Source of the DNA: Gonapodya prolifera JEL478
Lineage: Eukaryota > Monoblepharomycota > Monoblepharidomycetes > Monoblepharidales > Gonapodyaceae
Reading direction: 5' to 3'
DNA length: 64,000 nucleotides
Assembly (NCBI GenBank): GCA_001574975.1
Contig: KQ965825.1
Span: 124,627 to 188,626, forward strand
Below, piece by piece: positions 12,879-22,917 of this stretch. The position numbers were made by a program, and so were the translations under genes. How positions within the stretch are numbered: the first letter of the stretch is position 1; each line of letters begins with the position of its first letter. Under the pieces are notes generated by a model. It made no database searches, had not been told where the DNA came from, and saw only the letters and a list, made by a program, of their open reading frames with translations.

Positions 12879-14272
12879 ATGGCAGAAGCCCGTGATGACA
12901 AGGTGTCGCAGAAACAATCGATACGTGATCCTCTCGTCTGGATTGATTGCGAGGTTTGACATAATGTGGTTGAGTTTCCCTCCCGTTTCTGGAGCTGATT
13001 CCGTCGCTACGGATGGAAATCTCTTCAAGATGACTGGCCTGAACCCGGACAAGGATCACATCCTTGAAATATGGTGCGTATTGAGCAGGGGATCGCACCG
13101 CGGCTGGAAGCAACATTATTTTGACAGATGATTCCAAACGGATCCCAGCGTGGTGATCACCGATGGGGACCTAAACGTCGTCGCAGAAGGCCCAGAGATT
13201 ATCATTCACCATGAGAAGGAAGTTCTAGATCAAATGGGAGAGTGAGTTGACTGCAAAACTCCCTCCTGTTGACTCTAGTATCATCAAAACATGTGAGGGG
13301 GAGCGGGCGGGGGTTGCTGAGTGAGTCCGAGGGAACGCGACCAGCGTGCGAGAGAGCCGAGAACGAGTACGAGAGAGTCGAGGGAGAGACCCGAGAGCCG
13401 AGAGGTCACGCCAAGTGACCGGAGAGACGAGCGAGACGAGGGGACGAGATGAGCGAGCGAGAGTGAGGATCGAAGTCGGAACTTATTTTGTAGAAGTTTA
13501 CATTCATTTATAAATCGCCAGATTCTAGTTTACGCTAAGAGGGTGAAGTCCAACAGCTGGGTGAAGTCCAAAAGCTTCCGGATTTGATGAATCGTGGTGC
13601 CAAAGGTTGGCCACAGCAACTTGCGAGGGAGCTCGCCCAAGCCCCTCGCAAACACCTTGGACGTTTTCGAAATCCTGACCTTTTAGATGGTGTGTCAAGC
13701 ATCACGGTGAAGTGAGTAAACCGCTCCATGTCGAGAAGGAAGGAAAGCTGCATTAGTGCTCGTCACTCATCCAACTATTACACAGTCAGGACTGACTGCA
13801 CGAGTTCTCGCCTCCAAGACGACACTTGTCGACGCTCAGAAGCAGGTCATCGAATTTATTCGAAGTCATGTTGGGAAAGGAGATGCGTGTCTTGGTGTGT
13901 GGCTGTTTCGTCTCTCACATCCGTTTGTGAATTGTGATTGACAAGTGAAACCTCGCAGCCGGTCCACGCAGACAAAATGTTTCTCATGCAAGAATTTCCC
14001 GAAGTGGTGGAGTGGTTGCACGTGAGCATCAGTATCTTTCTGACGATACAACACGTATTATCGTGCGAGCCTCAATGAACCTCCTTCTCGAATAGTATCG
14101 GATCGTCGATGTATCCACACTAAAAGAACTCGTACGGCGATGGTATCCGGACGTCTTTCGGCGTCTTCCCCCAAAGAAACTCTCCCACCGCGCTCGAGAT
14201 GACATTTTAGAGAGTATAGAGGAACTTCGGTGGTACAGAAGAACTGTAATGAGAAAAGAAAAGGCTGCCTAG
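12879..14272 (+). CDS. Oligoribonuclease (DEDDh 3'-5' exonuclease, REXO2/Orn family)
   Basis: Degrades short RNA oligomers to mononucleotides. Motif I is [19 protein letters not shown] (Asp and Glu of DxE), formed across the intron 12954-13029. Later exons read [57 protein letters not shown] and [18 protein letters not shown]. The C-terminal [18 protein letters not shown] holds the catalytic His and Asp. Exons: 12879-12953, 13030-13073, 13149-13241, 13687-13711 (25 bases), 13786 to about 13896, 13959-14021, 14096-14272. The third intron (13242-13686) is 445 bases, far larger than its neighbours, and contains GA-rich sequence. The motif NS before VHAD in the family is reduced to GP, which may reflect a misplaced donor near 13896. 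No mitochondrial leader is evident. Confidence 0.9.
13285..13480. repeat. GA-rich degenerate repeat inside an oligoribonuclease intron
   Basis: Purine-rich sequence with many GAG, CGAGAG and GACGAG units on the + strand. It sits in the 445-base intron between exons 3 and 4 of the oligoribonuclease gene. It could be a mobile-element remnant or simple-sequence expansion; I see no terminal repeats or encoded protein that would settle this. Confidence 0.5.
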
Positions 14273-14489
14273 TGGTTTAAAATTGGAAGTAAGGTGACAA
14301 TTGCAATTCCAGGGTTGGACGGCCGGTCAATTCCGCCAGTTCATGGTTGGAAGACAAATCTTCCACTCACTCCACTCCATCCCGCGATCGGCCACGTCTC
14401 TTTTCAGCTCGTGCTTTGGTATACGCAAGCTCGAAACCTCTCGATCCGCTCCGAAAGCCACTGTTGCGAAACAACCTACCACTAGACAA

Positions 14490-16563
14490 ATGTCGACCAC
14501 TTCTTCATCGACTCTCGCTTCGGAGTTTATTGAATTTGTCTCAAATGTTTGTTGTTCATCTCTGTCGGATGTCTTGAAAGCTCCGATTCACCTGCGTCTT
14601 CCTCGGCATCGCTCTTCGCGCAACAACAACCCTGCAAACGGTTCTCTCCCACCACAGTCTCCGTCTCCATTCCACGCAGTTGCAAACGCCAAGAAACTGC
14701 TGACCGCTTCTGGCTTTGTGGAGATTCGCGAACGTGACAGTTGGTCCGGAAAGCTTGTCGCGGGAGGGAAATACTTCTTCACTCGGTAAGCGAACTGGCG
14801 GCCAGCGAAGTGCCTCACTTTCCTTCATCTTGGGCCACACTACCTCCCGCTTCTCACAGCAACCACTCCTCCATCCTCGCGTTCACGCTCCCACCCATCT
14901 TCACCCCCACCCGCCCCTCATTCGCCATCTACGGCGCACACACAGACTCGCCCTGCTTCAAACTCAAGCCCATCTCGAAGAAGGAGAAGGTCGGGTACCT
15001 CCAAGTGGGAGTCCAAACGTACGGCGGCGGACTGTGGAACACGTGGTTCGATAGGGATTTGGGGCTCGCGGGGAGAGTTGTCGTGGAGGGGAAGGAGGGA
15101 GATATTGAACACAAACTGGTGGACATCAGGAAGTGAGTTGCCTTTTGGAGCGAGTCAGCAAATACGCGGTCTCATTTCTGGTTGAATTCGGACTGCAGGC
15201 CAATCCTTCGAATCCCAACCCTCGCCATCCACCTCGACCGCACAGTAGACAACGAAGGGTTCAAATTCAACAAGGAGCTCCAGCTTCTCCCAGTCCTCGG
15301 CGCCGCAGCGCAGACACAGAGTTCGGCACCGGCTGGGGCTGAAGTGAAGGAAGGTACTGACGCTTCGGCCTACGACAGACATCACAAGGTTCTCGTGGAC
15401 CTCGTGGCGAGCGAGTGTGGAGTCACGGGTGCGTTTTTGAGCATTGAATTTTTTGTCACAAATAAGGTGTTCCGGCATGAACCTGACATTCTCAATGCCC
15501 CGGTCCACTCAGCAAACCAGATTCTGGATTTGGAACTCTGCCTGTACGATATCCAGCCTGCGACCCGAGGTGGAATAAACGGAGAATACGTCTTCTCTGC
15601 AAGGTTGGACAATCTCTGCATGTCGTGGTGCGGGTTGAAGGTAATTTGTGCGCCGTGCTGCGCAGTCCGGCTGAACGTACATGTTCCGAAACTAACACGT
15701 TTTGCGGTCACGATATACCAGGCTCTTGCGCTCGACTCCGCTGCTAATACGTCGTCCTCGGCCATCCGCATCGTGTCACTGTTCGATAACGAGGAAGTCG
15801 GGTCGACGTCTGCGTATGGCGCAGACAGTCACTTCCTGGAAAGCTCTCTCAGAAGGATTTTGGCGGGTGCTGAAGCTACCGCGCAGGTTTGTCCACCTTT
15901 GACGTGCGTTTTGTGAGCTACTTTGCAGAGGAAATGATAACTCTTCTGCAGACTGCATTCGAAGAGTCGATTCATCGCTCTTTCCTCATCAGTGCGGATA
16001 TGGCTCATGCAGTGCATCCGAACTACGCGTGAGTGGACTCGAGCGACATCGTTTGTCTTCGTCTCGTTCATGGCTTGATGGTTTTGAAAACCGCGATCGA
16101 TCACATTTGTTTGATTATGAACGTGATTACAGCGACAAGCACGAAGAGCTCCACCGTCCACAGATAAACAAGGGACCGGTGATTAAAACAAATGCAAATC
16201 AGCGCTACGCCACGACAGGTGTCACGGCGGCGGTCATCAGGAAGTTGGGAAAAAAAGTTGGAGTGCCCGTGCAGGTGAGCCTTCCAAATCGGTGCTTATT
16301 CAAAGGTTTCAGCATATTAACCGAACCCATCGCACAAGGAATTTGTGGTACGCAATGACTCGCCTTGTGGTTCCACTATCGGGCCCCTGCTTTCAGCGAA
16401 ACTCGGGTTACGCACAGTGGACCTTGGAAACCCTCAACTCTCTATGCACAGTATTCGCGAGATGGGCGGCGTTGAGGATCTTTCCCACACTGTCGCCTTG
16501 GTGACGGAGTATTTCGGTAGCTGGGAGGATATTGATCAGGAAGTTGCAGGTGCAGCGTTGTGA
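14490..16563 (+). CDS. Aspartyl aminopeptidase (peptidase family M18)
   Basis: Zinc aminopeptidase that removes N-terminal Asp or Glu; yeast relatives act in the cytosol and vacuole. Metal-site blocks are [15 protein letters not shown] (His), [17 protein letters not shown] (Glu pair), [13 protein letters not shown] (Asp/His) and [12 protein letters not shown] (last His). The family blocks [11 protein letters not shown] and [11 protein letters not shown] are also present. Nine or more exons are joined by short introns with matching phase. The segment between SECG and ILDLELC (about 15421-15521) is open throughout, so whether an intron is removed there is uncertain; family length favours removal. 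The upstream in-frame ATG at 14344 would add about 49 residues rich in Arg and Ser that resemble a mitochondrial presequence. The next gene, a glutamine synthetase, starts 158 bases downstream on the same strand. Confidence 0.9.
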
Positions 16564-16721
16564 TGGCGTGGTGTGATTAATCCTTGCTGAGAAGAATAAT
16601 GTCTAATAAAGTTCACGAAGAAGTATGATTCAAACATATCTAAGGCAATTGCCTGATCGGCCCCGTGATTGAGCGGAAGTGTTCCGCACTCGGAGCACTG
16701 CGCCCACACATCCAACACATA

Positions 16722-18910
16722 ATGGCACTCTCACGTTCGCAGTCGGAGGAGACAATCAGCATTGCGGCAAACGGAAATGCGAAGCCAGCCGATCCCCTCG
16801 CAAGCGTGCGATGGATTCGGATGGCGTTCTGCAATTTGAGGTTTGTTGAGAAGAGGAACACGACCCGGATACACAGCGATGGGAACGGCAACTGATCGCT
16901 TATACGATTAGCAACGCCATGATGTCGGTGCACTTCCCCATTCACCGCCTGGAAAAGCTTTCCAAGAGTGGAATTGGAAAACCCTACGCTGTGTTCCAAA
17001 CTCCGATCATGGTGAGACTGGCCGCAAGAGACGGAATTTTTCGAATGATGTGAACTAATCTGACCATTGCCTGTTGGGCAGTACGACACGATCACGCCGG
17101 GTGCTGAACTCGGATGTGTCGGAGAGGTCAACTGTGTGCCTCAACTTGACACCATCCGCGTGCTCCCGTGGGCACCAAACACTGCGGTAGCATTGGCAGA
17201 GTTCTACACTCGTGACGTCGAAAAGGGTAAGAAATATGGCTTTTCGTTCTCAGCACGTTGCTGGGCTGACTGGAGGCTCTCCCCACACGAATCCATTGAT
17301 TTTGCTTTTCCACTTTCTAGATTCGATATCCGGCTCGGCCAGCCCCTACTGCTCACGATCATTCTTGAAGAAGCAGCTTGCGACATTAAAGAGCGAGTTC
17401 GGATACGAGGTGGGACAGCGGAAACAGATTGGTGTCAATGACGTTCCCATTGACATATCCCTTCCCTCACATCAGCCGGTTGTCGGACTCGAAGTCGAAT
17501 TCATCCTCTTCAAGGGATACGATCCTGTCACGAAACTCCCCGTTAAGCTTGAGTAGGTCCAGTCACACCCCACCAATGATTGCCTCGATCTAACTAGTTT
17601 CTTCGCAGTGACTTGTGAGAACGTTTGATTGACATCGAAGATATCTCCTTGAAACTAATACCCATCGTTTTTTCGTTTCCTTCTGTTCTTGGCGGACTCT
17701 CGTGTCACCTCAGCATGTACTGTGAAGACCAGTGCTGGAACACGATCGGCGGGAAAGTCCTCACCGAGCTCTGCGAAACACTCCAGGACGTAAGCACCCC
17801 ACTCCACTTCAAAACCATCACCATCTCTGCTCATCACTCTTAATTCCCCACTTAACTTAACCCCTGCCCCCCCCTCCTTCTCCAGCTCGGCATCGAAGTG
17901 TACACTTTCCACCCCGAATCCGGCAACGGCCAATACGAGCTCTCTCTCGGCCCGGCACCCATGCTGCGCGCCGCCGACGACCTCCTCTTCATCCGCCAAG
18001 CACTGCGCGCCATCGCCACAAAGCACGGCCTCAACGCGACAGCGACCCCAAAGATCCTCCTCGACCAGCCCGGGAACGGGGCGCATATCCACTTGTCGCT
18101 CGTAGACTCGACAGGCAAGAACATTTTCCCAGACTCCACTGCGGAGAAGAAGTTTTCCAAGCCGGCGGAGCACTTCATTGCTGGCGTGTTGGACCATATG
18201 GACGCCATTCCGGCGGTGTCCATGCCGAGTATCAACTCGTACGCGCGTGTCGCGAAATCGATGTGGGCGTCGTACTATGTTACTTGGGTGAGTGGCTTCG
18301 TTTCTGGCTTTCAAGCAAATGGGCAGTTTCTTCCACGGAACTGATATATCGGCTTATTTTTCTCGAACGACAGGGGTACGAGAACAGGGAAGTCACCGCA
18401 CGGATTGCATGCCCACCGTATGGAGGTAAGGAGTCCCGTGCTGCGCAAATTGTCGACCATCCTTTTAAATCTTTGGGAGCTCGTCCCTATCAGGATCATA
18501 CAACAACGTCGAATTCCGCCCGCACGACGGCGCCGCCAACCCATACCTCGCTTTCGGGACCTACCTCGCCGCCGGGATGGACGGCATGCGGAGAAAGCTG
18601 GAACTCGGTGTTGACATGAAAGATGACCCGGCCGTGCTCCCCGAGGAGGAGATTGAGAAGTTGGGGATTAGGACCTTGCCAAGGTCACTTCCGGAGGCGC
18701 TTGATAATTTGGCAAAGGATCAAGTGAGCGGTTCGGTTGAGGTCTCGACGAAAACATAGCAACATTAACGAACGGAAATGATAGGTTCTCATCGACGCCC
18801 TCGGTCCGGACCTTTACAGAGTGTTCACCTCGGTCAAGAGGTTTGAATACGAGACCATCTCCAAGTGGTCTTTCGAGGACCAGATCAAACTCTTCACGTC
18901 GCGGTACTAG
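16722..18910 (+). CDS. Glutamine synthetase family protein (type-I-like, FluG C-terminal-like)
   Basis: Belongs to the ATP-dependent glutamine synthetase superfamily in its bacterial type-I-like form, not the short eukaryotic GSII. Catalytic-site blocks: VGLEVEFILFK (metal Glu pair), HPESGNGQYELSLG (Glu...Gln...Glu), GNGAHIHLSL (metal His), YENREVTARI, and NVEFRPHDGAANPYLAF (Glu and Arg that clamp glutamate phosphate). All key residues I can check are present. About 12 exons, including a six-base exon at 17609-17614 that restores DDFMYCEDQCW. No amidohydrolase half precedes it, so it is not a full FluG. The start at 16722 is the ATG closest to the domain. Related proteins act on glutamine, gamma-glutamyl-amines or unknown amines, so the substrate stays open. 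Confidence 0.87.
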
Positions 18911-19534
18911 AGTGATCGGAGAGTGGAACGAAGTTTTTATTTAGGTTTGCAGTCTTTATAGGGTAGACGTGTTATAATTTGTGCATCGGTTAGACACATT
19001 TTATTCGACTTTAAAGTTGGAATATAGAAGTTGGAATCTAGTTACGGTTGTACAAGGTGCTTTCACATTTAGTGCTCCTTTTCAACAACGGTTCTTCTAT
19101 TGAGATCCCAAAGTACTATTTGTTCATATATCGCATAGACTTCGGTCTCTTTATGAATTGGGTTGCGGGCATCCATCTCAAAAATGACATGTGAGGTGGG
19201 CGTGTCTCTCCATCAGCTCATCAGGACTATGACTCACACAGGAAGTGGACAATCTTCGTGTATCGTTTGAAAGGCAGTAGTTCGATCGATATACAATGTC
19301 ATTAGGGTAACTGGAAACACACTCGGAAAATATTCAACATTTTCCCGATATCACCAACTCCACTGATTTGACTAAGTGAAGACGAGTTGTGTGCTTTCGG
19401 GGAGCCAAAAAAATGGGATGCTATTCTGACGTCAGCTGTCATCAATGGTGCAAGCGGTAGCGAACCATCGTGCCTCCTCAAAACGACGGTTAATATAGAG
19501 GAGTGATCTCCAGTAGGACGTTTACATCAATGTT
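18911..19534. other. Intergenic region, nothing recognised
   Basis: AT-richer sequence downstream of the glutamine synthetase, containing its likely 3' end near 18940-18970 (TTTATAGGG and ATAATTTG). No ORF of interest, RNA gene or clear repeat was seen. Confidence 0.4.
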
Positions 19535-20340
19535 TTACAGGACTTCAACTGCTTGACATTCCAGTGAAAAGGCGCGTTCGGAGCTCGGAGAATGGTGGAT
19601 CAGAGACCCACTGGCAGGCATGAAAGTGTCCAACAGAATGATGGAGTCAAAGAGCTGGTTCGGCCAATGCATAATCATTCGAACAGTCAGAAGCAACAAT
19701 AAGTTTCTGGCGTGATCAGCCAAGTCCGTTTTTCAGTAGCAAGGTATTTCTTGCCTCCGCAGCGATCTGCAATAGGCAATGTCTGTTTCGGCCACAAAGA
19801 ACGATTATCTGACATTCTCAGCCTAGGTCTCGCTAATAATTCCCAAAAGCGCTAATAGATTGACTGCAGACAACAGCGACCAAAATACCCTCTTCTCCAC
19901 CATACAGGCACAGTGTCCCTCTGTGAGAGCAAAATAGCGCTGTGTTAGGGCGCCTAAAACAAAAATTTGCCGACGTCATTCCATTGTCCACCAGGCACGA
20001 ACACAACATTGATACTTTGTAGGTAGTCATGAAGGAAGTATCAATGTGGCTTGGATATTCATTGAACCCGGTTTGGACAGTTGGTCTCTGACAAAAGTTC
20101 GTGCGCGCCAGCAACCTTGAGTGGCACCGATGCCCAAAAGATATTAGGATCACTGCGAATTGCAGAAACAGCACAAATATGTATAGTCAGAGAGTCGGAG
20201 ATCGAACAGAACAGATGGAAGGTCCATACTTGGCATACTTCGAGGGAAGATTGAACACGTCAGTGACAAAATTGAGCAGCTGTGAAGGTCGCCAACGTGC
20301 GAGGGGCTTTGCAAAGGCCGAAAACACGTCCCCAAAAGCG
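19535..20340 (-). pseudogene. Fragments downstream of an F-box gene, probably its decayed 3' part
   Basis: Several short minus-strand open stretches in different frames (around 19535-19723, 19833-20174 and 20150-20335) have the leucine-rich, hydrophobic character of F-box/LRR proteins, for example PSICSVRSPT and LLLLLTVRMIMHW. They follow the F-box gene at 20672-21805 on the same strand. Stops separate them and no clean set of introns joins them. I read them as remnants, with low confidence; chance ORFs are possible. Confidence 0.25.
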
Positions 20341-20671
20341 ATATGAGAGACCAAGCGGAATAGCTGGAAGGTCCACGCTAAGCTAATTGAGTCGTAGAGC
20401 AGTCAGCGCGGCCGAGGCAAGGAGGAGGACCGCGACGACGTGCGGCTGGACCGGCACTCGTTATTGTTATCCGACGAAACAAGTGAGAGAATTGGGGCTC
20501 TTCCGTGAGCGGCATAAATTAAAGCTACTAATTCCAACGCACTATTCCTAATCTTCCATCCAACGGCCTCACGCGCTTATCAGTTCCCTTCAAACGCCCC
20601 GAAAGCTCCATTACAAAGCTTTTCCTGATCTCCCCCCAAGCTCCAGACTCGATGAAATCCACATTTGTTAC

Positions 20672-21805
20672 TTACATGGCGCAGAGTGCCGCTGCCCAGT
20701 CATCCACAGGTAGCTCTGGTAGGATATTGGTTATGGTTATTTCAAGGTGCGCAAGGTTTGGGTATCGCCGAGTGAGCACCACGAGATCGCGCAGGGGTGG
20801 TGGAAGTCGACATCGCATAGTTGGTCTGGAAGGTCTCCACGCTGGGTTTGGTCCGACCATCTGTTGCTGCACTCTGCAAGTACCACCTGCAGAGAGTGCA
20901 CCCGTGCACATGCTTCACTGGCAGTCGTCCCTCTTGTGATTTCATGCCCGAACTAATTTGAGCATCATACTGCATTTCAGGCCAGGAGACATAATCATTG
21001 ACGTCCCCATACAGACACGCGCTAGGAATACCACCAAGGTGTCGGAGGTTGGGGAAAAAGAACGGAACGTCTTCCTCCACAACCCTGCGAATGTCAGCCC
21101 ACAAGTTTGTCCGACAAAAGTGCACCCACGTCCTGTTCTTCATAGACATCCGTGCCGGGTACCAATTTGAAATTGTCAGTGAGGTGATTCGTGATCGAGC
21201 ATCCGATGAGGTTGAATCAAAGAATAGGAAACTCATGGACCGTGTGCTCCTCAGCTAAAGCCATTTGCACTCTGGGTGAGACAACGAGTTCATCGCAGTC
21301 GGTAAACCAATCTTGGGCCACAAGCTGCGAAATGGCGCGGCGCGTGTCGGGTGCTTCATGGGTGCGCAAAGACGTGAGATCGATTCTGTACCGTGTGGCA
21401 GTGATGCAGCGCGGTTCGTTCTCGCTACTCGCAACCAGATCTTTGAATAAGATACGGCTTGCAGCGTCGGCCAAAAATCACGCCCATCCTGATGTTTTGA
21501 AGGACCGATTCCTTGAGTTTCTGCAGCTCCAAAGACACAACCGCGACGGGGTTGCTGAAAACCGTCAAAGGCCAGATTGCGTTAATACGTGCAGATAGTT
21601 GAGATTCGGACGGAGCCAAATGAACGGTCAGGTGAACTGGGATGCAGCTGTTTGAGTTGTGTGTCAGAATTCGGGATACGAAGCGCCATCGACGGCAGAC
21701 GAGTGGTGTGTTGGTAAAAAGGAAGCGAGGGGGGAGTTGGGAAAACACAACGAGCAGGACCTCGTCCGAGAGGGAAGTCATGCCAGAAGCTTGCAGGGTC
21801 TCCAT
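20672..21805 (-). pseudogene. F-box/LRR-type protein, apparently frameshifted
   Basis: The N-terminus reads MTSLSDEVLLVVFSQLPPRF followed by PLVCRRWRFVSRIL, a textbook F-box (Skp1-binding) motif. Coding character then continues through three other segments: ADAASRILFKDLVASS with DWFTDCDELVVSPRV, then VHFCRTNLWADIRRVVEE with FFFPNLRHLGGI, then LRDLVVLTRRYPNLAHLEIT (LRR-like). The first junction (near 21450) and the second (near 21225) overlap in different frames with no room for an intron, so at least two frameshifts are needed; the third (near 20890-20985) could be a normal intron. An intact relative would recruit substrates to an SCF ubiquitin ligase. Either a pseudogene or an assembly with indels. 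Confidence 0.6.
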
Positions 21806-22917
21806 TTCTTCTCTCGAAACTTTCCAAAATCAATATATCCAGGGAAACGATTTGATGCCTGCGAATGTAGCGTAGCGTTCCCGTGCAGGCAAGGAGTCGG
21901 CAGATAACTTGAGACTCGGAAAGAAGTTGGGTGCAAAAGATGCGTAGCAGGATTACTCCCTCCAAAAATAATTCTGCCAACACTTTGTAAAAGCCCAACA
22001 TCCAGAGCAACGATTTAGAATGGACGTTGCATCCAGCGTTACAAGCTTTGGAGACATCACATCCCGCTGCAAAGAAGAATAATGGGCCATCTTCAGTCTC
22101 CATCGCATGATCTCATCAACTCACTCTCGCCTGCCATGAGGCCCTCCCATCTTTGTTGGAGCAAAGTAGCTTCCAAAAAGCAAGTAAGTTGCTCGCCTTT
22201 CTGGCCCATTGGCGTCTTTCTAGTCGACCCTTCACCGCCGCCCCGACCCTGCTTGGCAAACACGCCGGGGCATCCTAAGGTCATCCACGGTCGCCTTTTG
22301 TCCCCATCAGTCACGGCTTGCACTGGCGATCTGCTCTTTCTCCTCGTTGAACTGCAATCTGCACGTGCACACGGTGCAACCGCGTGTTTCTCTCGTGCTC
22401 GCTCTCGCAATGGCCGTGCTCGCACTCAACGGGCACGCCTGGGTCATCGAATTCGACACTGGCGCGTTCCCTCGCGCAGTGAACCGAAGTTGAGCTGTTC
22501 TCTGAGTAGGCTTCATTTACTGAACGAAGCGAATCTTTCGGTGCAGTATTACCTTCCATTCGCGGAAAAATTGTGATGGCTACCTCCTCGGCTCGACAAA
22601 CGCCGGTAGTTCTTTGCGCAAGGACGATACGAGTGAAGAGGGAAGCAAAATGAAGTCTTTTAGAATCGCTGATTGATGGAGGGCACCGATTCCAAGACTA
22701 CCTTATGATGTTTATCAAATTAGTGACTGCAACTGAATGCGGCGAATGGTTGGAGAGATTATATTATGAAGCATTTCGTTTTAGAATTACCCAATATCGT
22801 TAACGTCACCAACAGATCCAGTGCTGTCGCATAGCATTCCGGTTCACGTCACGTCCTCACCAAGCCGACCGTTGCCAAATCATCCCTCCAAAGTCCAAAG
22901 TCCAATTACCCCGATGA
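21806..22917. other. Intergenic region upstream of the F-box gene
   Basis: A moderately long plus-strand ORF (22082-22576) and overlapping minus ORFs occur, but their residues are low in complexity, rich in Arg, Ser and Pro, and match no family. I see no confident gene. The left part should contain the F-box promoter; the right part is the 3' flank of the amino-acid transporter. Confidence 0.35.

Noticed and set aside
22082-22576. Plus-strand ORF of 164 codons considered as a gene
   Set aside because: No domain, no clean promoter or intron pattern, and an equally long low-complexity ORF on the opposite strand.
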